NCBI GenBank assembly: GCA_949295025.1
Contig: CASFJK010000010.1
Coordinates: 1 to 54,229, forward strand
Origin: an uncultured Pseudomonadota bacterium
GTDB lineage: Bacteria; Pseudomonadota; Alphaproteobacteria; RF32; CAG-239
DNA length: 54,229 nt
Direction: 5' to 3'
The notes below the pieces were generated by a model. It saw only the letters and a program-made list of their open reading frames with translations. It did no database searches and was not told where the DNA came from. This document shows positions 1 to 7,551 of the stretch, piece by piece. The position numbers and the translations under genes were made by a program. How positions within the stretch are numbered: position 1 is the stretch's first letter; each line of letters opens with the position of its first letter.

Positions 1-60
1 AGACCGTCACTTTATTTTAGCAAAGGAGTTTTTTATCTGTAAAGCTGTAAGCTCTTTGGA

Positions 61-86
61 ACTACCGGCCTAGCCGGTAGTTTTCT
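61..86 (+). terminator. Rho-independent terminator of a gene lying left of the window
   Basis: A perfect 9-bp GC-rich stem (61-69 pairs with 73-81, loop CTA) is followed by TTTTCTTGTT. It faces right, so it ends a plus-strand transcript that began before the window. Confidence 0.75.
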
Positions 87-96
87 TGTTACAAAA

Positions 97-128
97 AAAA
101 GCTGTTTGATTTCAGTCAAACAGCTTTT
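97..128 (-). terminator. Terminator of the M29 aminopeptidase unit
   Basis: A 13-bp stem (97-109 with 116-128, loop of 6) has a run of A on its left, which reads as a U tract on the minus strand. It lies just past the stop codon of the minus-strand peptidase gene. Confidence 0.8.
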
Positions 129-137
129 ATTTTCCCT

Positions 138-1265
138 TTATTTCAACTTATCTGCATTTAATCCTTGCAATTCTTTAGGAAGGAATATTCCGTCCTTTCT
201 AATGAGCTTATCATCAAACCAAATCTCTCCGCCGCCTTTTTCAGCTGTTTGTATCAGCACCAAATCCCAATGAATGGCTGAGCGGTTACCATTGAATGTT
301 TCATCGCTATAAGAATTTCCTATCGCCATGTGAAGTGAGCCGGATATTTTCTCATCAAACAAAATATCGAGCATCGGTTTGGTGATATAAGGGTTTACAC
401 CGAGCGCAAATTCTCCCATATACCGGCTTCCGGCATCAAGATTAAGAAGTTTTTGGAATTTATCATTATTGGCCATTGAAGTACCTTTAACAATCTTTCC
501 ATCTTTGAATTCCAAACGGATATTAGAGAAATACTCCCCTTCATAAACCGTATCGGTATTAAACTGAATAACGCCGTTGATTGAATCTTTAACCGGAGCT
601 GTATAAACTTCACCGTCAGGCAAATTCACCTCTCCAGCACTGGAAATAGCTTTAAGCCCTTTGATAGAAAATTCCAAATGCGTATTAGGTGCAATAATTT
701 TTACTTTATCTGTCTTATCCATCAGTTTTTTCAAAGGCTGCATGGCTTTTGCCATTTTGGCATAGTCCACCAAACAAGCATTGAAATAAAAATCTTCAAA
801 AGACTTGGTCGACATACGAGAAAGAGCCGACATTGTATTGTTAGGATAACGCATAACCACCCAACGTGTTTTGGGAATTCTCACATCAAAATGTACCGGC
901 GTATAAAATTCATGTTGATAAAGCTCCATTTGTTTTTCGGAAACATCAGAAAGCTGAAACATATCATCATAACCTCTGATACCGATATACGCGGCGCACT
1001 GTTTCATAATTTCGGCGTGCATTTTGCCAAACTCTTGCATTTGTTCTTTCGAAGCTTTTTCTGCAAAACTTTTAATAAATGCATTGTCGTTAAAATACCA
1101 AAATGGTACCCCGCCGGCTTTCACCACTTGTTTAATCACTTCATCAAACAAAGTTTTTACCGATTCGCTAAATCCCTCAATAAAGACCTTCTCTCCCTTT
1201 TTGACCTTAATAGATTTTTTGACAATCTGTTCTGCCATTTTGATTAGTCTGTCATCAACTTGCAT
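138..1265 (-). CDS. M29 family aminopeptidase (AmpS/AmpT/PepS type)
   Basis: This is probably a cytosolic metallo-aminopeptidase of peptidase family M29, which removes N-terminal residues from peptides using two divalent metal ions. The 375-residue length is a little below the roughly 400-410 usual for the family. All six metal-ligand motifs are visible in order: E219 in DGEV, E285 in GEFALG, H312 in SLHMAIG, Y319, and H332 and D334 in AIHWD. The N-terminal half carries the expected alpha/beta region with a KKGEKVFIEG-type strand. Its start overlaps the stop of the upstream gene by 22 bases, so the two are probably translated together. A strong terminator follows. The family assignment is firm; the exact substrate range cannot be read from the sequence. 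Confidence 0.9.
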   Translation of the reverse strand: MQVDDRLIKMAEQIVKKSIKVKKGEKVFIEGFSESVKTLFDEVIKQVVKAGGVPFWYFNDNAFIKSFAEKASKEQMQEFGKMHAEIMKQCAAYIGIRGYDDMFQLSDVSEKQMELYQHEFYTPVHFDVRIPKTRWVVMRYPNNTMSALSRMSTKSFEDFYFNACLVDYAKMAKAMQPLKKLMDKTDKVKIIAPNTHLEFSIKGLKAISSAGEVNLPDGEVYTAPVKDSINGVIQFNTDTVYEGEYFSNIRLEFKDGKIVKGTSMANNDKFQKLLNLDAGSRYMGEFALGVNPYITKPMLDILFDEKISGSLHMAIGNSYSDETFNGNRSAIHWDLVLIQTAEKGGGEIWFDDKLIRKDGIFLPKELQGLNADKLK

Positions 1266-1921
1266 TTTTCCCTCACAGTATTGTTTATCACATATTCAAT
1301 CATTTCATCTTCACTTTCCAAATTTGGAATAAATTCATCACCGATTACATTTTTTCCAATAAGCCCGATCCGAGGTTTATCATCTTTACATATTGCCCAA
1401 AATTTAAAAAGCGCAATTAACATAAAAGCGGCATTGTTCTGAGTAGCACACAAAATTTGAGCATTATCTCCTTCATGCCATTTGACAATAATTTGTTGTT
1501 TTAAATAATCCTCTTCAACATTCAAACCTAAATAGCCCAAGCGTTTTATATCGGCGTAAGCTTCTTTTTCTTCCATCCGCAAAAGATCTCGCATATAACG
1601 AATAGCATTAGTTACAGCTGAAAAACATCCATAATTTTCTATTGCTTTTCTGCTATCAGAAACTTCAAACACCACCGTTTCTAAATTGGTTTTATCTTCA
1701 TAACTTTCAATACTAAAAACCAGAGTCAACAAATACAACTTCATCATTGGTAAACTCTTAATTTTTAGAACTCTTTCTTGTGCAAACTCCATTAGCAAAT
1801 TTTGAACCCAACCTCTCATTTGCTTGATTGAGGTTAATTTTTTTTCATCACACTCTATCAACGGACAATCTTGCCCCAAAAAAGAGGCTGATTTGCTTTC
1901 ATCAAACACAATCTCTATCAT
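1244..1921 (-). CDS. Unknown protein translationally coupled to the aminopeptidase
   Basis: This is a 225-residue soluble protein that I do not recognise. The frame extends upstream to 1990, but the start at 1921 is preferred because AAAGGAG lies about six bases before that ATG, and the extra N-terminal residues are an unlikely hydrophobic leader. The protein is acidic to neutral, with no signal peptide or obvious membrane segment. It begins MIEIVFDESKS and has a short hydrophobic helix near residue 170 (AAFMLIALFKFWA). Its stop lies inside the aminopeptidase start region (22-base overlap), so the two probably form an operon. No catalytic motif was identified. Confidence 0.7.
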   Translation of the reverse strand: MIEIVFDESKSASFLGQDCPLIECDEKKLTSIKQMRGWVQNLLMEFAQERVLKIKSLPMMKLYLLTLVFSIESYEDKTNLETVVFEVSDSRKAIENYGCFSAVTNAIRYMRDLLRMEEKEAYADIKRLGYLGLNVEEDYLKQQIIVKWHEGDNAQILCATQNNAAFMLIALFKFWAICKDDKPRIGLIGKNVIGDEFIPNLESEDEMIEYVINNTVREKCKLMTD

Positions 1922-1999
1922 GCAAAACTCCTTTAAAAGAAATATAATCTCCAAAAGATAAAAAAACATATAATAAAGAGTGCAAAACAAAAAAAATAT

Positions 2000-2028
2000 T
2001 AGACATAATATATGATATAAAATATGAT
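2000..2028 (+). promoter_or_regulatory. Sigma-70-type promoter for the HNH nuclease gene
   Basis: TAGACA (2000-2005) and TATGAT (2023-2028) are separated by 17 bases and lie 35 bases before the start codon. The same TAGACA box with a 17-base spacer precedes the gene at 13463. Confidence 0.6.
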
Positions 2029-2063
2029 TTATTTGAAAACATCAAAATGAAGCGGAGAAAAAT

Positions 2064-3266
2064 ATGATAGAAAGTACACCGCCTGGAATTGAACTCAACT
2101 TAGGCAAAGAATTAGCTTATATAATTATTTTGCCCAAAGCGCTGGACGCTATCTCCCAAAAGCAGCGGCGACGTAACAAATCCAACTCCAGTGCCTTATA
2201 TGAAAAGCTTCTTGGCATAAAAAACTCTCTTGATGACCTTTTTATCACAACCTTTCACAGAAACACAGAAGAATACCGACATCAGCTTTATAAAAAAATT
2301 ATTACCGAAAAACTCATCCTAAATATTGCCTGTGGCAAAACATCTGAAATCAAACAAAATATTGAACAAATAATGAAAGAAGAAAATCTTCACTTTGTGG
2401 AACGTGAAGAGAGCCAAATCTCAGCAGAAGAAAAGTTCCTTATCAAAACAGATTTTCAAGGCTTATCACATTATCCTTCTCAAGAACAATTTTCTCCTTT
2501 TTTTCAAAAATATATCAAAAATCACAACCACGACAAAAACAAACCTCATCTTTCTCCCAATGATTATAATTTAGAAAAAATTCCAGCATGGAAATACTTC
2601 AAACAATTTCCTTCTTTTGTTGAAAGATCTCAAACATTCAAATTGGCATTGGCAGAATTTAACATCCCTAAACAAGATATTAAAAATTTAAATTCTTATG
2701 ATTTGATAGCCATTCTAAAAAATTATTCCGTCAAACACAAATTACCTCCTTTTGAAAACTCCAAAATGAAATTTATCAAATTTTTCATTAAGCATCATGA
2801 ACAAGAACTACGTGACTATTATCAAATCAACAAACTCGTCATCATCCAAGCATATCGAAACAAAGGCCTTAATTTTAATTTTGATGAAAACCCTAATGCC
2901 TATCAAGATTTTGTTGAAAAGAGCATCTATCAAATGAAAGAATTTGGTTATGTTCCACCACTATTTAACATCCACCACAAATATCCTGTCAAAGATTGCA
3001 AAAGTGAAAAAGATTTAAGTCTTGCCAATGCTCCTTCAAACTTGTGCCTGATTTTACAATCTCCATACCATCAAATGATGCACTTATTTGATACCAACAT
3101 TTTGGGGAAATCGATTTTTAACAGAAAAGTAAAACGGGTTGAACTTCCGCAAGACCTAATCTTTTTTGGCGGATTTGATAAAAACTTCCAAATTTATCAC
3201 AAGCCAAAAGAAGAATATAAGACAACCATTTTAACCTTCATCAAACAAAAGAAACAAAGAAATTAA
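2064..3266 (+). CDS. HNH-type nuclease, probable toxin
   Basis: This 400-residue protein carries a C-terminal HNH-like zinc-finger nuclease motif: FNIHHKYPV at 301-309 (H304, H305), then N326-L in PSNLCLI, then H336 and H340 in YHQMMH. This HH-x(n)-N-L-x(n)-H-x3-H layout is typical of the treble-clef HNH families found in bacterial polymorphic toxins. The first 290 residues are lysine-rich, helical-looking and unrecognised. There is no signal peptide or known trafficking domain. GGAG sits about ten bases before the ATG. The next gene starts three bases after the stop and encodes a SUKH/YrhA-like protein, the usual immunity partner of nuclease toxins. That pairing supports a toxin role, but a restriction or DNA-repair nuclease remains possible. 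How it would be delivered is unknown. Confidence 0.65.
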   Translation: MIESTPPGIELNLGKELAYIIILPKALDAISQKQRRRNKSNSSALYEKLLGIKNSLDDLFITTFHRNTEEYRHQLYKKIITEKLILNIACGKTSEIKQNIEQIMKEENLHFVEREESQISAEEKFLIKTDFQGLSHYPSQEQFSPFFQKYIKNHNHDKNKPHLSPNDYNLEKIPAWKYFKQFPSFVERSQTFKLALAEFNIPKQDIKNLNSYDLIAILKNYSVKHKLPPFENSKMKFIKFFIKHHEQELRDYYQINKLVIIQAYRNKGLNFNFDENPNAYQDFVEKSIYQMKEFGYVPPLFNIHHKYPVKDCKSEKDLSLANAPSNLCLILQSPYHQMMHLFDTNILGKSIFNRKVKRVELPQDLIFFGGFDKNFQIYHKPKEEYKTTILTFIKQKKQRN

Positions 3267-3269
3267 AAA

Positions 3270-3698
3270 ATGCAAGAACTGATACAAAAACTAAAAAATC
3301 TTCCCCTAATGTTAACAGCTCGTCCGGTATCTACCGAACAAGTTATCCATACGCAGCAAGATCTAAAAATTAATAATATTGCCGCCATTCCTTTAGACTT
3401 TATTGAATTGATGCATCACATAAACACATTAGAATTTGACGGAACTTATCTTTTGGGCATCAATCCCCGTTCCTATTATCTAGATATTTTTGCCGAGAAT
3501 GAAATGCTCAATTTACCAAATAAAGAAAATTTGCTCATTCTGGGATATGATGAATTTGAATATTTAACATACAATCAAACTACTCAATGCTATCAAATAA
3601 TTGACAAAGACACATTAGAAGTGCTACAAACATTCTCAGATTTAGTTAAAGCCATCAAATATTTATTTAAGATAGACAATGACGAAGAATATTTTTGA
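3270..3698 (+). CDS. SUKH/YrhA-like protein, probable immunity partner of the HNH nuclease
   Basis: This 142-residue acidic cytosolic protein has the layout of the SMI1/KNR4 (SUKH) superfamily, closest in appearance to YrhA-type members: an N-terminal helix, an IPLDFIELMHHIN segment (compare the P-x-D/E-Y-x-x-F/L motif of SUKH), a GINPRSYYLDIF strand, then LLILGYDEFEYLTYN and a C-terminal helix (DLVKAIKYLF). SUKH proteins commonly neutralise nuclease toxins encoded just upstream, which is the arrangement here. There is no clear Shine-Dalgarno site, and the start is three bases from the nuclease stop, so translation is probably coupled. Its 3' end overlaps the tsaC start by 20 bases. The family call is by eye and moderately secure; the immunity role is inferred from position. 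Confidence 0.6.
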   Translation: MQELIQKLKNLPLMLTARPVSTEQVIHTQQDLKINNIAAIPLDFIELMHHINTLEFDGTYLLGINPRSYYLDIFAENEMLNLPNKENLLILGYDEFEYLTYNQTTQCYQIIDKDTLEVLQTFSDLVKAIKYLFKIDNDEEYF

Positions 3699-4629
3699 AT
3701 ATAGCAAAGAAAATATGCAAAAAGCTGCCGAAACAATTAAAAACGGTGGCTTAGTTGCTTTTCCAACCGATACGGTCTATGGTTTGGGAGCAGATGTTTA
3801 CAACCCTAAAGCGGTTGCCAATATTTTTGAAACCAAACAAAGACCAACTTTTGATCCTTTAATCTCGCATATTGCAGATATAGATTTCTTGCCCGAATAT
3901 GCACAAACAGACAGTCGTGTCATGGATTTGGCGCGCCATTTTTGGCCTGGGCCGTTAACTTTTGTCTTAAAAAGAAAAGATAAAAACCATGCTCTTGATC
4001 TTGTTTGCTCCGGCTTGCCTAATATTGCTGTAAGAATGCCCAATCATCCGATTGCATTAGAGCTCATCCGTTTATCGGGAACACCTATCGCAGCCCCTTC
4101 TGCCAACAAATTCAAAAGCATTTCTCCAACCACGGCTCACCATGTTTATAACAGCCTAGGCGATAAAGTAGATATGATTTTGGATGGCGGGCGTTGCACG
4201 GTCGGTGTTGAAACCACAATCATTGATTTAACCACCAAAGATATAGTCATGTTAAGAGCCGGTGGTATGAGCAAAGAAGAGTTGGAAGAATATACCGGAG
4301 AAAAAATTATCATTTCTCATGGCGATCCAAATAAACCCAGCGCTCCGGGACAACTTTTAAAACATTATGCCCCTGGAAAGACCTTGCGTATTAATGTCAC
4401 CGAACCTCAAGCTGACGAGTTTTATATTGGTTTTGGAAACACACCGCAAGCCCACCTCAATTTAAGTCCTAAAGGCGATTTGAGAGAAGCTGCCGCAAAT
4501 CTGTTTGCATACTTACGTTTTGCTGATACACAAACCAATTTCAAAGGCATTGCCATGGCTCCAATTCCTGAAAACGATTTGGGATTGGCAATCAATGACC
4601 GAATTAAAAGAGCCTCTTACAAAGAATAA
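3679..4629 (+). CDS. tsaC: L-threonylcarbamoyladenylate synthase, Sua5 type
   Basis: This enzyme makes threonylcarbamoyl-AMP from threonine, bicarbonate and ATP, the first step of the t6A37 tRNA modification. The 316 residues match the two-domain Sua5 form rather than the short YrdC form. A YrdC-like domain (about 12-205) contains GGLVAFPTDTVYGLGA, KQRPTFDPLI, FWPGPLTFVL and a SANKFKSISPT motif. A C-terminal Sua5 domain (about 235-316) begins after the linker motif SAPGQLLKHYAPG. The chosen ATG lies inside the end of the SUKH gene; a second ATG at 3715 is possible, but the Shine-Dalgarno signal is weak for both. Transcription probably comes from the nuclease promoter, which ties a housekeeping enzyme to an accessory pair. 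A terminator follows directly. Confidence 0.93.
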   Translation: MTKNIFEYSKENMQKAAETIKNGGLVAFPTDTVYGLGADVYNPKAVANIFETKQRPTFDPLISHIADIDFLPEYAQTDSRVMDLARHFWPGPLTFVLKRKDKNHALDLVCSGLPNIAVRMPNHPIALELIRLSGTPIAAPSANKFKSISPTTAHHVYNSLGDKVDMILDGGRCTVGVETTIIDLTTKDIVMLRAGGMSKEELEEYTGEKIIISHGDPNKPSAPGQLLKHYAPGKTLRINVTEPQADEFYIGFGNTPQAHLNLSPKGDLREAAANLFAYLRFADTQTNFKGIAMAPIPENDLGLAINDRIKRASYKE

Positions 4630-4630
4630 A

Positions 4631-4656
4631 AAAATGCGGAATGTTCCGCATTTTTT
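4631..4656. terminator. Bidirectional terminator between tsaC and the HAD gene
   Basis: The hairpin AAAAATGCGGA-ATGT-TCCGCATTTTT has A and T flanks that serve both converging genes. Confidence 0.85.
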
Positions 4657-5501
4657 TATAAAGTTTTTATAATATAATCAGGAATAATCTGAACTTCACC
4701 ACAATATTGCCCGATTGATGAAAAACCTTCAACTTCCATATTTTCTTTTGCGATTCCGGTCATGGTCAAAGCCGTTTTTATACCATAGCTTTTTCCGCCT
4801 AAAATATCTGTTTCTAAAGTATCTCCAATCATAATAATACGATTATCGGGAGCATCAATATTTTTTAACGCAAAATCAAAAATAAGAGGATATGGTTTTC
4901 CAAAATACTCAACTTCCCCACCTAAATCTTCATAAAAGCGAGCCACGCTTCCTTGTCTGACAACCGTATCTTCATATTGTCCGGCCGGAGAACGCAAATC
5001 AGGATTAGCACAAATCAAAGGTAAACCTAATTTATAAAATTTTCTTAATTCTGCCTCAAAAGGAGTTATGTTAACCACATCTTTCCAAATACCATTTTCT
5101 AAAATCTGAGGTTCCCCGATATAAATAAAATCAGCATCTTCGGGATTACCAACCTCTTGATACTTTGTATTTGCAAATAAATTTTTATTGGCATGCCCAA
5201 ACTGATAGAACTTAAGTTTTCTGTTATCTGAAGAAAAAACATCATATGCCAAATCACCTGATGTCACAACTTCATCATAATGTACACCTTTTATAAATCC
5301 TCGTTGAGCATAAATTTGTTCAGCCTCAATCGAAGAGCGAACGCTATTAGAAAGAAAAATCATTTTTTTCTTTTCTTTATGCAAAGCAGACAAATGTTCT
5401 GTCACACCTTCAATCTGGTTTTTACCGTCCCATACCACACCAAAAAAGTCCAAAATAAAAACATCAAATTTATCTTTTAAACTCAAAATATTATCTAGCA
5501 T
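4656..5501 (-). CDS. HAD-superfamily class IIA hydrolase (NagD-like)
   Basis: This is a 281-residue putative phosphatase of the HAD-IIA group, with a Rossmann-like core and a C2 cap. Motif I is LDFFGVVWDG: the nucleophile D18 is present, but the usual second aspartate is F20, a pattern I recall from alphaproteobacterial HAD-IIA proteins with D-x-W/F-G-V. Motif II is FLSNS (S51), motif III is FGKPYP (K202), and motif IV is MIGDTLETD (D227, D232). Without the acid/base aspartate, normal phosphatase turnover is uncertain. It is divergent from the methyltransferase gene, with a 59-base shared upstream region, and it converges on tsaC. The substrate is unknown. Confidence 0.85.
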   Translation of the reverse strand: MLDNILSLKDKFDVFILDFFGVVWDGKNQIEGVTEHLSALHKEKKKMIFLSNSVRSSIEAEQIYAQRGFIKGVHYDEVVTSGDLAYDVFSSDNRKLKFYQFGHANKNLFANTKYQEVGNPEDADFIYIGEPQILENGIWKDVVNITPFEAELRKFYKLGLPLICANPDLRSPAGQYEDTVVRQGSVARFYEDLGGEVEYFGKPYPLIFDFALKNIDAPDNRIIMIGDTLETDILGGKSYGIKTALTMTGIAKENMEVEGFSSIGQYCGEVQIIPDYIIKTL

Positions 5502-5560
5502 TTTTTCATTTTCCCGTTTAAGATAACCTCACTCAAACATTAAGACGAGGTGATTGATTT

Positions 5561-6304
5561 ATGGATAATTATAGCCACGATTATTTATTAGACAAGAGGG
5601 TTAAAATTTTTCAACCAATAAACGGATATCGAGCTTCTACCGATGCCGTAATTTTGTCTTCGATGATTAGTAAAATAAAAAAAGGAGAAAATATTTTAGA
5701 CGTTGGTTCCGGAACCGGCGCAATATCTCTATGTCTGGCTTCTCGTTTTGCTGAGCAAAAACCTTCTATCACTGGTCTTGAAGTTCAACCTGATTTAGCC
5801 GATTTATCCAATCAAAGCGCTCTGGCTAATGGTTTTGAAACATTTTTAAAATATATCAATTGTAATATAAAAAACAAACCGCAAGAAATAAAAAATTGCA
5901 GCTTCAATCATGTTATTACCAACCCGCCATATTCAGAAAGCGACATGCCCTCACCCAACAAAAGCAAGGCGCTTGCCCATAATCATGACAATTTTTCTTT
6001 AAGAGAATGGATAGAATTTTGCATCAAAATGATTGCACCTCTCGGCCATTTTTATATGATTAACAGAGCTGAAGCTCTTGATGAAATTTTAGCATCCATT
6101 CATGGAAAGCTCGGTCATATTGAAGTAATTCCTCTATTTTCAAAGATGGGGCAAAATGCCAAAAGAGTTGTTGTCAGAGCACAAAAAGACAATCACACTC
6201 CAACCAAAATATACTCTGGTTTAGTCATTCATGAAAATAACGGAGAATATACGCAAGCTTCGCATAAAATACTGCGCTTAGGACAAAGCTTTGACGAACT
6301 CTAA
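5561..6304 (+). CDS. TrmN6/YfiC-like N6-adenine methyltransferase
   Basis: This is a 247-residue SAM-dependent class I methyltransferase. Residues 10-32 (DKRVKIFQPINGYRASTDAV) match the N-terminal signature of the YfiC/TrmN6 group. The SAM-binding glycine loop is LDVGSGTG (46-53), and the catalytic motif NPPY is at 121-124, which is diagnostic of N6-adenine methylation. The E. coli member methylates A37 of tRNA1(Val). Whether this copy has that substrate is inference. A good GAGGTGA Shine-Dalgarno site lies about nine bases before the ATG. The stop overlaps the stop of the converging gene by four bases, with no terminator between them. Confidence 0.85.
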   Translation: MDNYSHDYLLDKRVKIFQPINGYRASTDAVILSSMISKIKKGENILDVGSGTGAISLCLASRFAEQKPSITGLEVQPDLADLSNQSALANGFETFLKYINCNIKNKPQEIKNCSFNHVITNPPYSESDMPSPNKSKALAHNHDNFSLREWIEFCIKMIAPLGHFYMINRAEALDEILASIHGKLGHIEVIPLFSKMGQNAKRVVVRAQKDNHTPTKIYSGLVIHENNGEYTQASHKILRLGQSFDEL

Positions 6305-7428
6305 ACTTTTTTATATTTTACTGCAGTACGAATGGCATCAATAGCTGTTTCAATCAGCTTATTGGCTGTTTTTGCATTGTTTGGATAAATACTATAACCA
6401 AAACTGGTCATAATATTATAATCCATATAGTTGCCAACAACTGGTTCATCAAAAATGGCTTTAATTTTTTCTAATTCCACTTCTAAATCATGCTCATTAT
6501 TAAAATCATTAATCAACAACCAGAACGGATACTTTAATCCGCGCGCAACCGTATAACTTTTTTTCAAGCGGAAAACTAATTTTGAGGCCAATTTTTTCAA
6601 TACAAAGTCAACCATATTAGCTTCTTTAAGCTCTTCAATATTATCAATAGAAACACCCAAAACCGCCATCATATTTTTACGTTGGCGCATATCTTTATAT
6701 TTTTCATTATTTACGGCAATTTGAACACGATCTTCAAAAAGATAAAAGTTTGGCAGACCTGTTACGGCATCATACAATCCGGCACCTGGATTATATTTAA
6801 TTTTTCTATCCCCCACCAAAGCAAAAGTAAAATGCTCTGCATCATCAATATACATTGCTTGTAGGTTAATTTTATAAATTCTTTCTTTAGAAGTTTTCAA
6901 GCGTGTTTGAATAATTTTTTCATTAGTCAACATTGCGCCGATATTTTGAGCCAGCATTTCCCAATCTTGTTTATCAACATAATTCCAAAAACTATGGTTC
7001 AGAATATCATTTTCATTTTGAACTTCTAATATAGCCAAAGCAGTATTATTAATATAAGCCACTTTATCATCACGAATAATAATAAAAGGTCTGTCAGAAA
7101 GTTCAAAAATTTTCAAAATTGCATCAGGCATAGATAAAGAAAAAGTGCCCCACTCATTTTTGAGTCTGACACTTTTCGGAGTATTTTGATTAGCTGAATC
7201 GGCAACACTAACAACCACGGGCGCAACGGAAGAAGCTTTGCTGCTGTTTGGAACCTCTAAAACATCTTCCAAACTTTCCATTCCATCCAAATTAACACTA
7301 AAGTCAGAAGCATTTTTCAGAATCCCGATATCCGTTTGCTCTACAGTCGGATCATCAAGTTCTTCTAAATAAGCTAAATTATCAACGCCAAAATTAATTT
7401 TATTATTAATGCCCATTTCAACAACCAT
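6301..7428 (-). CDS. PAS protein with degenerate GGDEF domain
   Basis: This is a 375-residue cytosolic protein. Residues 1-100 are acidic and low-complexity. A PAS-like domain spans about 103-205 (AILKIFELSDRPFIIIRDDKVAYINNTA style). A GGDEF-fold domain spans about 218-373, introduced by YDAVTGLPNFYLFEDR, which closely matches the D-x-L-T-G-L-P-N-R entry motif of diguanylate cyclases. The active-site GG[DE]EF turn is absent: LKYPFW (298-303) stands in its place, so it should not make cyclic-di-GMP. It may bind a nucleotide or act as a partner or sensor. No clear Shine-Dalgarno site was found; an ATG four codons inside is an alternative start. It diverges from the pseudokinase gene. Confidence 0.8.
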   Translation of the reverse strand: MVVEMGINNKINFGVDNLAYLEELDDPTVEQTDIGILKNASDFSVNLDGMESLEDVLEVPNSSKASSVAPVVVSVADSANQNTPKSVRLKNEWGTFSLSMPDAILKIFELSDRPFIIIRDDKVAYINNTALAILEVQNENDILNHSFWNYVDKQDWEMLAQNIGAMLTNEKIIQTRLKTSKERIYKINLQAMYIDDAEHFTFALVGDRKIKYNPGAGLYDAVTGLPNFYLFEDRVQIAVNNEKYKDMRQRKNMMAVLGVSIDNIEELKEANMVDFVLKKLASKLVFRLKKSYTVARGLKYPFWLLINDFNNEHDLEVELEKIKAIFDEPVVGNYMDYNIMTSFGYSIYPNNAKTANKLIETAIDAIRTAVKYKKV

Positions 7429-7551
7429 AATATGAGTTAAACTAATATAACTATATATATAAAAAAATTTTTTCTCAATTTATTTGTTCTTTATTAACAT
7501 ATATATATTAAAATAAATTCAAAAAATAGGAAAATATGAGAGAAAAATGAG

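Noticed and set aside
1-73. Possible C-terminal tail of a coding region entering from the left (frames open to 42 or 73)
   Set aside because: Two frames are open over the first bases and neither can be preferred; the longer one runs into the terminator hairpin. Too short to support as a gene.
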